Shown here: positions 37,996-48,291 of the stretch, piece by piece
How the letters are laid out: every line of letters begins with the position of its first letter
Numbering within the stretch: the first letter of the stretch is position 1
From: Sphingomonas sp. NBWT7
GTDB lineage: Bacteria > Pseudomonadota > Alphaproteobacteria > Sphingomonadales > Sphingomonadaceae
Assembly (NCBI RefSeq): GCF_014217605.1
Contig: NZ_CP043639.1
Coordinates: 2,069,501 to 2,133,500 of the forward strand
DNA: 64,000 bases
Direction: 5' to 3'
Notes under the pieces: model-generated
What the model saw: the letters and a program-made list of their open reading frames with translations, nothing else
Database searches by the model: none
Told to the model about the DNA's origin: nothing
Translations under genes and position numbers: made by a program

Positions 37996-39540
37996 ATGGC
38001 TAGCGCGCCGCCGCAACCCGCGCCGCTAACCGGGCCACGGCTCGGGCTAGTCGCCTTCGCGCTCGCGCTCGGTACGTTCATGATGGTGCTCGACACCACC
38101 ATCGCCAACGTCTCGCTGCCGACGATCGCGGGCAATCTCGGCGTCAGTTCGGACAATTCGACTTGGATCGTCACCGCCTTCGCGGTGGCCAACGGCATCT
38201 CGGTGCCGCTGACCGGGTGGCTGATGCGCCGCTTCGGCGTCGTGCGCACCTTCTGCGTCTCGCTCACGCTCTTCACCATCGCGTCGTTCCTGTGCGGCGT
38301 CGCGTGGGATCTGCCGTCGCTGATCGCGTTCCGCGTCCTCCAGGGCGCGGTGTCCGGACCGATGATGCCGGGCAGCCAGGCGCTGCTCATCTCGGTCTTC
38401 CCGCCCGACAAGCGCTCGACCGCGCTCGGCATCTGGTCGATGACGACGCTGGTCGCGCCGATCATGGGGCCGATCCTCGGCGGGTATATCTCGGACAATT
38501 ACCACTGGTCGTGGATCTTTCTGATCAACGTGCCCTTCGGCATCTTCACCGTCGCGATCTGCTGGACTAACCTCGCCAGCCGCGAGACGCCGACCGCCAA
38601 GGTGCCGATCGACACGATCGGGCTCGCGCTGCTGGTGCTGTGGGTCGGCTCGCTCCAGATCATGCTCGATCTCGGCAAGAACGCCGATTGGTTCAACGAT
38701 CCGATGATCGTGGTGCTCACCGTCGTCGCCGCGGTCGGCTTCGTCGCATGGCTGATCTGGGAGCTGACCGACGCCAATCCGATCGTCGACCTGTCGCTGT
38801 TCGCCAACCGCAATTTCGCGATCGGCAACATCGCCTTCTGCCTCGGCTATGCGGTGTTCTTCGCCAACATCCTGCTGCTGCCGCTGTGGTTGCAGACGCA
38901 GCTTGGCTACACCGCGACCTGGGCGGGGCTCGTCGCCGCGCCCAGCGGCGTCGTCGCGGTGCTGCTGACGCCGCTCAGCGCGCGGCTGTCGGGCAAGATC
39001 GACGCGCGCATCCTCGCCAGCGTCGCGTTCGTCGCCTTTGCGATCAGTTACTGGCTGCGCTCGGGCTACACCACCAATGCCGGCTTCTGGGATTTCGTCT
39101 TCCCACTGCTCGTCCAGGGCGTCGCGATGTCGACCTTCTTCCTGTCGATGCTGACGATCTCGCTCGATCGCATCCCGCCCGAGCGGCTGCCCTCGGCGAC
39201 GGGCCTGTCGAACTTCACGCGCATCGTCGCCGGCGCCTTCGCCGCGTCGATCATCACCACCGCATGGGATCGGCGCGAGGCGCTGCACCAGGGCCGGCTT
39301 TCCGACGCGGTCGGCAACGGCGTGCCGTATCGTATGGCGGTCGAGAACCTGACGCGCCTCGGGCTCGACGCGACGCAAGCGGCGGCGGCGGTCACGCGTC
39401 AGATGGTCGGCCAGGCGTATCTCCTCGCCTCGACCGATCTGTTCCGGCTGTCGGCCTATCTCAGCGGCTCGTTGCTGATCCTCGTCTGGCTGTGCCGCCG
39501 CCCTTCGGCGAACGGCGCAGGGCCCGTCGCCGCCGACTGA
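37996..39540 (+). CDS. emrB: DHA2-family MFS multidrug exporter, EmrB/QacA-like
   Basis: This is the inner-membrane pump of the efflux system, 514 residues with 14 predicted membrane segments. It starts with VAFALALGTFMMVLDTTIANV and DNSTWIVTAFAVANGISVPL, typical of DHA2 members, and has motif C-like GPILGGYISDNYHWSWIF, with GxxxxGPxxGG spacing. It uses the proton gradient to expel hydrophobic compounds. The gene is 101 bases after emrA, on the same strand, and would be the last gene of the marR operon. Confidence 0.94.
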   Translation: MASAPPQPAPLTGPRLGLVAFALALGTFMMVLDTTIANVSLPTIAGNLGVSSDNSTWIVTAFAVANGISVPLTGWLMRRFGVVRTFCVSLTLFTIASFLCGVAWDLPSLIAFRVLQGAVSGPMMPGSQALLISVFPPDKRSTALGIWSMTTLVAPIMGPILGGYISDNYHWSWIFLINVPFGIFTVAICWTNLASRETPTAKVPIDTIGLALLVLWVGSLQIMLDLGKNADWFNDPMIVVLTVVAAVGFVAWLIWELTDANPIVDLSLFANRNFAIGNIAFCLGYAVFFANILLLPLWLQTQLGYTATWAGLVAAPSGVVAVLLTPLSARLSGKIDARILASVAFVAFAISYWLRSGYTTNAGFWDFVFPLLVQGVAMSTFFLSMLTISLDRIPPERLPSATGLSNFTRIVAGAFAASIITTAWDRREALHQGRLSDAVGNGVPYRMAVENLTRLGLDATQAAAAVTRQMVGQAYLLASTDLFRLSAYLSGSLLILVWLCRRPSANGAGPVAAD

Positions 39541-39598
39541 TCTTGCGTCGGCGCGCCGGCCAATTCATTGCCCGTTCCAAATACGACGGGAGAGGGCC

Positions 39599-40729
39599 AT
39601 GGATCTTTCGCTCAGCGACGAGCAGGCGATGCTCCGCGACACGCTGAAACGCTATCTGGCGCAGCATCACGCGTTCGATCCGCACCGCACGCGTGACACC
39701 GCGGCGCTGTGGCACGCGCTCGGCCGCGATCTCGGCGTGCTCGGCGCGACGCTGCCGACCGAGGCCGGCGGACTGGGCGGCGGCGCGGTCGAGGCGATGG
39801 TCGTCGCCGACGCGCTCGGCGAGGCGCTGGCGAGCGTCCCTTATATCGAGACCGCGGTGGTCGCCGCCGGCCTGCTCAAGCGCGCGGGCGGCGAACGCGC
39901 GGCGGCGCTGCTGCCGCTGATCGCCGAGGGTGAGACGCGCGCGGTGCTCGCCGCGGGCGAGGCGGACAGCCGCCAGGCGCTCGAGGCGGTCGCGACCAGC
40001 GCGCGGCGCAGTGGCAACGGCTGGACGCTCGACGGCGACAAAGTCGTCGTCGCCGGCGCGCCGGGCGCCGAGTGGCTGATCGTCACCGCGCGGACCGACG
40101 GTGCGCCGCGCGACGTGCGCGGCGTGTCGCTGTTCCTCGTGCCCGCCGACGCGCATGGCATCAGCCGCCACGATTACGCGCTGATCGACGGCCTGCCCGC
40201 CTCCGACCTGACGCTGCGCGACGTGACGCTGCCCGCAGACGCGCTGCTCGGCGAGGAAGGCGCCGCGCTGCCGCTGCTCGAACAGGCGCGCGACGAGGGC
40301 ATCGCCGCACTCTGCGCCGAGGCCGCGGGGCTCACGCGCAAGCTGCTCGGCGATACCGTCGCCTACACCAAGGAACGCAAGCAATTCGGCCAGCCGCTCG
40401 CCAGCTTCCAGGCGCTGCAGCACCGCATGGTCGACATGTTCATCGCGGTCGAGCAGGCGACCTCCGCCGCCTATCTCGCCGCGCTCCATCTCGATGCGGA
40501 TGCCGCGACGCGCGCGCGCTCGATCGCGGCGGCGAAGGCGACGGTGGCCGATGCCGTGCGCTTCGTCGGACAGAACGCCGTCCAGCTACACGGCGGGATG
40601 GGGATGACCGACGAGCTCGCGGTCGGCCACTATTTCCGCCGCGCGACCGCGATCGAGCAGCAGTTCGGCGCCGGCGATCACCATGCCAAGCGCTATGCCG
40701 CGCTGATGCGACAGGAGCTCGCGCTCTAG
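39599..40729 (+). CDS. Acyl-CoA dehydrogenase family protein (second)
   Basis: This is a 376-residue FAD-dependent acyl-CoA dehydrogenase-like protein. Family features are the helical N-domain, GGLGGGAVEAMVVADALGEAL, then ERKQFGQPLASFQALQHRMVDM (the C-domain signature) and the C-terminal VQLHGGMGMTDELAVGHYFRR. The short ATERG-like FAD motif of the middle domain is less regular than in the first ACAD at 663, as is usual in the FadE-like members that work in pairs (as for steroid/side-chain acyl-CoAs). It has GGGAGAGG before its ATG. Its stop codon overlaps that of purK on the opposite strand at CTAG. Confidence 0.88.
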   Translation: MDLSLSDEQAMLRDTLKRYLAQHHAFDPHRTRDTAALWHALGRDLGVLGATLPTEAGGLGGGAVEAMVVADALGEALASVPYIETAVVAAGLLKRAGGERAAALLPLIAEGETRAVLAAGEADSRQALEAVATSARRSGNGWTLDGDKVVVAGAPGAEWLIVTARTDGAPRDVRGVSLFLVPADAHGISRHDYALIDGLPASDLTLRDVTLPADALLGEEGAALPLLEQARDEGIAALCAEAAGLTRKLLGDTVAYTKERKQFGQPLASFQALQHRMVDMFIAVEQATSAAYLAALHLDADAATRARSIAAAKATVADAVRFVGQNAVQLHGGMGMTDELAVGHYFRRATAIEQQFGAGDHHAKRYAALMRQELAL

Positions 40730-41793
40730 CGGCGAACGCGGGTGACGTGCCCCATCTTGCGGCCGGCGCGCTCCTCGCGTTTGCCGTAAAGGTGGAGGTG
40801 CGCGCCCGGCTCGGCGAGCAGCGCGCCCCAGCGCCCGGCCGCGTCGCCGATCAGATTCTCCATCGTCACTTCGCTGCCGGTCAGCCCGGTATCGCCGAGC
40901 GGCAGCCCGCAGATCGCGCGCACGTGGTTCTCGAATTGCGAGGTAACCGCGCCCTCGATCGTCCAATGCCCCGAATTGTGCACGCGCGGCGCCATCTCGT
41001 TGAACACCGGCCCCTCGGGCGTCGCGAAATACTCGCATGTCAGCACGCCGACATGCCCCAGCGCGTCGGCGATCCTGCCGGTCAGCGCCGCCGCCTCGGT
41101 CCAGTGCGCGGCGATCTGCGCTGGCGCCGGAACAGTCGAGCGCGCGAGGATCGCGTCGATATGTTCGTTCCACGGCGGGGGATAGCTCACCATGTTGCCC
41201 GCATGATCGCGCACCAGCACGATCGAGAATTCGTGCGTGAAGTCGACGAACGCCTCGAGCACCGCGGGCCCGTCGATCGCCGCCCAGGCCGCATCGGCAT
41301 CGTCCGCCGAATGCAGCCGCACCTGGCCCTTGCCGTCGTACCCCATGCGCGTCGTCTTGAGCACCGACGGCGTGCCGATCTGCGCCAGCGCCGTGTCGAG
41401 CTCGGCGCGCGAGCCGACCGCGGCCCAGCGCGCCGGGGTGCCGCCCAGTGCCGCGACGAATTCCTTCTCTGCCACCCGTTCCTGCGCCACGCGCAGGCTG
41501 GCGGGCGAGGGATGCACCGGCACGCGCTCGGCGAGCCACTCGACCGGCCCCGCAGCGATGTTCTCGAATTCGTAGGTGACGACATCGCACTGCGCGGCGA
41601 AATCGGCGAGCACGATGCGGTTGTGGTAATCCGCGCGCGTCAGCGAGGAGGCGGTCTGCGCCGCGACGCTCTCGCGATCGGGCGCGAGGACGTGCGTGCG
41701 ATAGCCGAGCTGCGCTGCAGCCGAAGCGATCATCCGCCCCAATTGACCGCCACCCAGGATGCCGATCGTCGATCCCGGCGGCAGCGGCGTCAT
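40726..41793 (-). CDS. purK: N5-carboxyaminoimidazole ribonucleotide synthase
   Basis: PurK uses ATP and bicarbonate to carboxylate aminoimidazole ribonucleotide, the first half of a two-step purine reaction completed by PurE. The 355-residue ATP-grasp enzyme starts [20 protein letters not shown], with [17 protein letters not shown] and the catalytic region [19 protein letters not shown], where the bacterial signature NSGHWT is clear. The stop of the neighbouring acyl-CoA dehydrogenase overlaps it by four bases. Its ATG overlaps the purE stop by four bases (41790-41793), so the pair is coupled. Confidence 0.96.
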   Translation of the reverse strand: MTPLPPGSTIGILGGGQLGRMIASAAAQLGYRTHVLAPDRESVAAQTASSLTRADYHNRIVLADFAAQCDVVTYEFENIAAGPVEWLAERVPVHPSPASLRVAQERVAEKEFVAALGGTPARWAAVGSRAELDTALAQIGTPSVLKTTRMGYDGKGQVRLHSADDADAAWAAIDGPAVLEAFVDFTHEFSIVLVRDHAGNMVSYPPPWNEHIDAILARSTVPAPAQIAAHWTEAAALTGRIADALGHVGVLTCEYFATPEGPVFNEMAPRVHNSGHWTIEGAVTSQFENHVRAICGLPLGDTGLTGSEVTMENLIGDAAGRWGALLAEPGAHLHLYGKREERAGRKMGHVTRVRR

Positions 41794-42266
41794 GCCGGGC
41801 GCTCCGCCACCGCCTCGGTCTGCGCCACGCGCCACGCCTTCAGCCGCTCGGCGAGCGCCGCGTCGTTCGTCGCCAGGATCGCGGCGGCGAGCAGCCCGGC
41901 GTTGATCGCGCCCGCCTTGCCGATCGCCAGTGTGCCGACCGGGATGCCGCCCGGCATCTGCACGATCGACAACAGGCTATCCATGCCGTTGAGCGCCTTC
42001 GATTCGACCGGCACGCCGAGCACCGGCAGGTGCGTCATCGCCGCTGCCATCCCCGGCAGGTGCGCCGCGCCGCCCGCACCCGCGACGATCACCTTGATGC
42101 CGCGATCGGCGGCGCCGGTGGCGTAATCGTAGAGCCGCTGCGGCGTGCGATGCGCCGAGACGACGCGCGTCTCATGCGGAACGGCGAGCGCGTCGAGCGT
42201 CTCCGCGGCGTGCCGCATCGTCTCCCAATCGGACGTCGAGCCCATGATGATGCCGACCTGCGCCAT
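41790..42266 (-). CDS. purE: N5-CAIR mutase
   Basis: PurE moves the carboxyl group of N5-CAIR to give CAIR. The 158-residue sequence has the signature [13 protein letters not shown] near the start, with [14 protein letters not shown] and [17 protein letters not shown], and [24 protein letters not shown] (as [13 protein letters not shown]), all class I mutase features. It is the first gene of a two-gene purE-purK unit. Confidence 0.97.
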   Translation of the reverse strand: MAQVGIIMGSTSDWETMRHAAETLDALAVPHETRVVSAHRTPQRLYDYATGAADRGIKVIVAGAGGAAHLPGMAAAMTHLPVLGVPVESKALNGMDSLLSIVQMPGGIPVGTLAIGKAGAINAGLLAAAILATNDAALAERLKAWRVAQTEAVAERPA

Positions 42267-42353
42267 GATCGGCGGTTAGCGAGCCGGGGAAACGAGGGCA
42301 ACCGGAAGCTGCGCCGCGCGATCCGGCGGGTGAAAAGGGGCTTTCCGCCTCGA

Positions 42354-42929
42354 TCAGCGGCGCGCGCGCGGATTGAGCGCGAACACCCGCTCGACGTCGC
42401 GCTCGATCACCTTGGCCGTCACGCGCTCCACCAGCCGCTGCGCGCTGCGCCACGGCCGCAGCTCGCCCTGCCGCTGGCGATGCCCATCGATCAGCCGGCT
42501 TCCCCAGCCTTCGATCGCGTCCGCCGGCGGCGCATCGCTCGTGTCGGTCAGCACCAGCGAGGGGAAGGGCAGCGCGATGGCGGGGGAGGCGTAAGCGTCC
42601 TTCGCCCCCGCGCCGTCGCGCGGCGGATCGAACAGCAGCGCGCCAGCGACCTTGCCGACATAGCCAGCCGGCGACAGCCGCGCCCACCACGACGCCGCAT
42701 GGCAGCCGATACCCTCGGCGACGAGCACCACTGCGCGATCGGCGCGCATCACCGCCGCGTCGAGCTGCGCCGCCCAGATCCCGCGTCGCGCGCCGCTGTC
42801 GAGCGTCACATGCTCATCGCCGTGGCTGGGCCAGCGCAGCCGCGCGTGCCATGCCGGCGCCGTCACGTCGGGCGCGGCAATCGTGATGATCGAGAAACGG
42901 CTGGGCATCGGCAGTACGGCGGTCGACAT
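42354..42929 (-). CDS. Alpha/beta hydrolase-fold protein (RBBP9-like), nucleophile missing
   Basis: This 191-residue protein resembles the RBBP9/YdeN hydrolase family. The region that should hold the nucleophile elbow reads VVLVAEGIGCHAASWW: the serine of the usual GHSxG becomes Gly73, while Asp132 and His150 (in IDGHRQRQGEL) still look like the acid and base of the triad. So either it is a pseudo-enzyme or it uses another residue. It lies upstream of purEK on the same strand, 87 bases away. Function unknown. Confidence 0.65.
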   Translation of the reverse strand: MSTAVLPMPSRFSIITIAAPDVTAPAWHARLRWPSHGDEHVTLDSGARRGIWAAQLDAAVMRADRAVVLVAEGIGCHAASWWARLSPAGYVGKVAGALLFDPPRDGAGAKDAYASPAIALPFPSLVLTDTSDAPPADAIEGWGSRLIDGHRQRQGELRPWRSAQRLVERVTAKVIERDVERVFALNPRARR

Positions 42930-43062
42930 CGCGCTGGTCCCCGAATGAAGGCACGCGGCATCATGCCACGCACGCCGGGGCTACCGCAATGCCATGCGCG
43001 GCGACGGTTGCCTGATAGCCGCTAACACGTCACGGTCGCCGGAAAGGTTCACGGGGGAATAG

Positions 43063-44472
43063 ATGTTCGGTCCACGCAAGTCGCTGGAATCGGTGACGCA
43101 GCACGACGCACGCCACGCGCTCGCCAAGACATTGTCCTGGCCGCACCTCATCGCGCTCGGCGTCGGCGCGATCGTCGGCACTGGCATCTATACGCTGATC
43201 GGCGTCGGCGCTGAGCGCGCCGGCCCGGCGGTGATCCTCGCCTTCGTCATCGCCGGCGCGGTGTGTGCCTGCGCCGCGCTCGCCTATGCCGAACTCGCGA
43301 CGATGATTCCCGCCGCGGGCAGCGCCTATACCTTCAGCTACGCCGCGCTGGGCGAGGCGCTGGCGTGGATCGTCGGGTGGAGCCTGATCCTCGAATATTC
43401 GCTCGCCTGCGCGACCGTCGCGGTCGGCTGGTCGGGCTATCTCGTCGGCTGGATCCAGGCGGCGGGCGTCACGCTGCCGCCACTGCTCCTGTCCGGCCCG
43501 CACGCCGGCGGGCTGATCAACCTGCCGGCCGTCGCGGTCGCGCTTGCCGTCATGGGTCTGCTGATCGCCGGCACGCGCGAGAGCGCGACGCTCAACATCG
43601 TCCTCGTCGTGGTGAAGCTCACCGCACTCGCGGTGTTCATCGCCTTCGCCCTGCCTGCGTTCGACGGCGGCAACCTGCAGCCGTTCATGCCCTACGGCTT
43701 CGGCTCGGTCGAAACCGGCGGCGAGAAGCGCGGCGTGATGGCGGCGGCGGCGATCGTCTTCTTCGCCTTCTACGGCTTCGATGCTGTGGCGACATCGGCG
43801 GAGGAGGCGAAGAACCCAGGCCGCGACCTGACGATCGGCATCGTCGGCTCGATGCTGGTCTGCACGCTCATCTACATGCTCGTCGCGGTCGCTGCGATCG
43901 GCGCGCTGCCGTTCACCAGCCTCGCCAACTCGACCGAGCCGCTCGCGCTCGTGCTACGCTCGCTCGATCACCCGCAGGCCGCCTATCTGATTGCGCTCGC
44001 CGCGGTCATCGCGCTGCCGTCGGTCATTCTCGTGATGATGTACGGCCAAAGCCGCGTGTTCTTTACCATGGCGCGCGACGGTCTGTTGCCGCGCCGCCTC
44101 GCCACGGTGAGCGAGCGGACCGGCGCGCCGACGCTGATCACGCTGGTCACCGGCGTATCGATCGCGATCGTCGCCGGCATCTTCCGCCTCGACGAGATCG
44201 CCGAGCTCGCCAATGCGGGCACGCTGCTTGCCTTTATCGCGGTCGGGGCGTGCCTGATGGTGCTGCGCCGCCGCGCACCCGACGCGCATCGCCTGTTCCG
44301 CTGCCCGCAACCCTATCTCGTCGGCACGCTGGCGATCGCCGGCTGCGTTTACCTGTTGTTCAGCCTGCCCTCCGCGACAATCGGCCGTTTCGTGATCTGG
44401 AACGTGATCGGGCTGGCAATCTATTTCCTCTACGGCCGCCGCAACAGCCTGGAGGGGAAGGCGCAGGCTTAA
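43063..44472 (+). CDS. Amino acid permease (APC family)
   Basis: This is an inner-membrane amino acid transporter of 469 residues with 12 predicted membrane segments. The signature is in the first segment GVGAIVGTGIYTLIGVGAE, with FFAFYGFDAVATSAEEAKNP in the middle and GAPTLITLVTGV later, resembling the YfnA/cationic amino acid group of APC transporters. GGGGGA precedes the ATG. The C-terminus ends EGKAQA. Its stop TAA shares three bases with the stop of the NRDE gene on the other strand, in a TTAA sequence. Substrate not predicted. Confidence 0.92.
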   Translation: MFGPRKSLESVTQHDARHALAKTLSWPHLIALGVGAIVGTGIYTLIGVGAERAGPAVILAFVIAGAVCACAALAYAELATMIPAAGSAYTFSYAALGEALAWIVGWSLILEYSLACATVAVGWSGYLVGWIQAAGVTLPPLLLSGPHAGGLINLPAVAVALAVMGLLIAGTRESATLNIVLVVVKLTALAVFIAFALPAFDGGNLQPFMPYGFGSVETGGEKRGVMAAAAIVFFAFYGFDAVATSAEEAKNPGRDLTIGIVGSMLVCTLIYMLVAVAAIGALPFTSLANSTEPLALVLRSLDHPQAAYLIALAAVIALPSVILVMMYGQSRVFFTMARDGLLPRRLATVSERTGAPTLITLVTGVSIAIVAGIFRLDEIAELANAGTLLAFIAVGACLMVLRRRAPDAHRLFRCPQPYLVGTLAIAGCVYLLFSLPSATIGRFVIWNVIGLAIYFLYGRRNSLEGKAQA

Positions 44473-45185
44473 CCTCGCGCGGCACCTTCGGGCCAGTCGA
44501 ACGCCAGCCGGGTGTCGCCTTGCGCCGCGCCGCCGGGTCCGAAGCGCCGCTCGATCATGATCCCGCAACCGGCAGCATCGACCGCGACGATCGTGCTGCA
44601 CCGCGTGCCGTAGACGGTGTCGCGGATGAACACCGGCCGCTCGCCGCCAACGGCGGGCGTCTCGTCCGCAAGCAGGTCGAGCAGCGTCTCGACCGGCCCC
44701 GCCGCCGCCAGCCAACCGCCGAGCGACGCCCGCAACAGCCGCGTGCGCGGTGAAGGTGGATCGAGCGGACCGTTGGCGATGCCGTGCAGGCCGGGCGCCA
44801 GCGGCTGAATCCGTGTCGCCGGCTGGTTGGTACGGAACGTCGCCGCCCCGCCAACGGTGATCAGGCTGAACCCACCGAACGCCGCCAGCGTCTCGTCGCG
44901 CGGCAGCGACCCGTCACGAAGATAATCCGCCACCAGCGCGCCGCGCGAGGGCGCATCGGCACCGCGCGGGTAACCTGCCACGTTGGTGACAACCGCGAAC
45001 CGCCCGGCCGAGGAGACACCCATCCACGTGCCGCCCGATACCAGATCGCGGCCGGCGAGCATCCCAGGCGCATCGTCCCACCACGCCAGCGGCGCCGACG
45101 CCCGGCTGTGGAACTCGTCGCGGTTGCCGACGACGATCAGCGGCCAGCGCGGATCGGCGTCGATCGCCAGCGCGACGACGCACAT
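44469..45185 (-). CDS. NRDE family protein
   Basis: This 238-residue protein belongs to the NRDE/TANGO2 family, present in bacteria and eukaryotes, with no agreed function. It starts MCVVALAIDADPRWPLIVVGN, immediately followed by the name-giving NRDE motif, with HSRASAPLAWW, then DLVSGGTWMGVS and TNVAGY, all conserved in the family. I chose ATG 45185; the frame runs 56 codons further upstream but without ribosome site or similarity. It ends tail to tail with the permease gene. Confidence 0.88.
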   Translation of the reverse strand: MCVVALAIDADPRWPLIVVGNRDEFHSRASAPLAWWDDAPGMLAGRDLVSGGTWMGVSSAGRFAVVTNVAGYPRGADAPSRGALVADYLRDGSLPRDETLAAFGGFSLITVGGAATFRTNQPATRIQPLAPGLHGIANGPLDPPSPRTRLLRASLGGWLAAAGPVETLLDLLADETPAVGGERPVFIRDTVYGTRCSTIVAVDAAGCGIMIERRFGPGGAAQGDTRLAFDWPEGAARG

Positions 45186-45210
45186 CAGCAGCGCTCCGTC
45201 GTGCGACGTA

Positions 45211-46257
45211 TCATCCAACGAACGCCCGGTCGCGCAGCCCGCGCCACACGCGCAGCGCCTGCACCGTCTCGGCCACATCGTGGACGCGCAGCAGCTGCAC
45301 CCCCGCCGCCGCGCCGGTAAGCGCCAGCGCCACCGATCCGCCGAGCCGCTCACCGACCGGCGCCTCGTTCGACAGCGCGCCGATCAGCCGCTTGCGGCTC
45401 GCGCCCAGCATGAGGGGGCAACCGAGCCCGTGGAACATCGCCAGCGCATTGAGCAGCGCCAGATTGTCCTGCAGCGACTTGCCGAAGCCGATGCCGGGAT
45501 CGACGATGACGCGCGATCGATCGATACCTGCCGCAACGATCGCCGCGACGCGCGCGTCGAGCCAATCGAACACCTCGGTCACGACATCGCGATAGCCGCT
45601 GCCGCCGTGCGGCCCCTTGGCGGGATCGGGCGAGTGCATAACGATCACCGGGCAGCCGGCGCGCGCGACGACCTCGGCCGCGCGCTTGTCCCACAGCAGC
45701 GCGGACACGTCGTTGACGATCGCCGCGCCGGCCGCGAGCGCGCGCTCCATCACCAGCGCCTTGCGCGTGTCGATCGAGACGAGCGCGCCTGCCGCAGCAA
45801 GCCGCTCGATTACCGGCACGACGCGCGCCGCCTCGTCCCCCTCCCACACCAGTGCCGCGCCGGGACGCGTCGATTCGCCGCCGAGATCGACAATCGCGGC
45901 GCCGCTGCCCGCCATCGCCATGCCCGCCGCGGTCGCGGCAGTGACATCGTCGCGGTGCACGCCGCCGTCGGAGAAACTGTCTGGCGTCAGGTTGAGGATG
46001 CCGGCGACGACCGGCTGGTCGAAGCGCAGTGTCCGTTCGCCGAGCGTCAGCTGGGGGCGCGGCGCGATGATGCGCGCGTGGAGCTCGGCCGCACGTGGCC
46101 CGAGCGTGCCGATATCGGCGACGGGCACGATGCGCTTCGCCCCCCGCTCGATCACCTCATAGGCGGCAAACCATTGCATGCCGCCCGCCAGCCGCACCGC
46201 CGCGCCATCGGGATAGGCGAACGGCGCATCGAGGAAGTGGACCGGGCGAAGGTGCAT
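45211..46257 (-). CDS. folP: Dihydropteroate synthase
   Basis: FolP condenses p-aminobenzoate and hydroxymethyl-dihydropterin pyrophosphate in folate synthesis and is the sulfonamide target. The 348-residue protein has the first signature GILNLTPDSFSDGG at residues 86-99, the pterin-binding DLGGESTRPGA, then DPGIGFGKS and LGASRKRLIG. Compared with the E. coli enzyme it carries about 70 extra N-terminal residues (residues 1-75), a feature I cannot assign a role. The gene follows ccrM on the minus strand, 96 bases downstream. No other folate gene is adjacent. Confidence 0.95.
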   Translation of the reverse strand: MHLRPVHFLDAPFAYPDGAAVRLAGGMQWFAAYEVIERGAKRIVPVADIGTLGPRAAELHARIIAPRPQLTLGERTLRFDQPVVAGILNLTPDSFSDGGVHRDDVTAATAAGMAMAGSGAAIVDLGGESTRPGAALVWEGDEAARVVPVIERLAAAGALVSIDTRKALVMERALAAGAAIVNDVSALLWDKRAAEVVARAGCPVIVMHSPDPAKGPHGGSGYRDVVTEVFDWLDARVAAIVAAGIDRSRVIVDPGIGFGKSLQDNLALLNALAMFHGLGCPLMLGASRKRLIGALSNEAPVGERLGGSVALALTGAAAGVQLLRVHDVAETVQALRVWRGLRDRAFVG

Positions 46258-46353
46258 GACAGCCTTTCAGAATGCGCCGCGGCTCTGCGACGTGGAGCGG
46301 TGAGGGACAAGCCCGCCGCCGCCGTCCGCGCCCCGATCACCGCGGTCAGGCCG

Positions 46354-47682
<1,329 letters not shown>

Positions 47683-47683
<1 letters not shown>

Positions 47684-48291
47684 TAGAGCGGCAGAACCGT
47701 CTGGGCGACGGGCGCGAAGCTGCGCCGGTGCAGCGGGCACGGCCCGTGCTTGGCCAGCGCGCGGCGGTGCGCGGGCGCGCCATAGCCCTTGTTCGACGCC
47801 CAGTCGTAGTGCGGATATGATTCGTGATGCGTAAGCATGATCGTGTCGCGCGTATGCTTGGCGACGATCGAAGCGGCGGCGATCGAGCGGCTCAGCGCGT
47901 CGCCGCCGACGATCGGCGTCGCGGCATAGCCCCAGCGTGGCAGACGGTTGCCGTCGACCAGAACGTGCCCCGGCGCGCAGCCGAGCGTGGCGGCGAGCTG
48001 ATCGACCGCCAGCGTCATCGCCTTCATCGTCGCCCAGTAGATGTTGAGCGTATCGATCTCGTCCGCTTCGACGATGCCGATGCCGACGATCGCGCAATCG
48101 GTGATCCGTGCACACAGCCGCGCCCGTTCTGCGGCGACGAGCTTTTTCGAATCGTCGATCCCGCGCGGCACGCCGCGCTCGGGCAGGATCACCGCGGCGG
48201 CGACGACCGGCCCCGCGAGCGGCCCCCTCCCCGCTTCGTCGACGCCGGCGACGGGGGCGAGATACAGGCGTTCGTGCTTCAATCCGGGCAT
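47683..48291 (-). CDS. rnhB: Ribonuclease HII
   Basis: RNase HII removes ribonucleotides and RNA primers from DNA. The 202-residue protein has metal ligands Asp18 and Glu19 in GVDEAGRGPLAGPV, then DDSKKLVAAER, and the third acidic residue in VLVDGNRLPR, with SIVAKHTRD in the middle and HYDWASNKGYG toward the end. ATG 48291 is chosen (MPGLKHERLY); an ATG 15 bases earlier is possible. The start overlaps the end of the thiD-VOC gene by 13 bases, so the two are coupled. ccrM lies downstream on the same strand. Confidence 0.95.
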
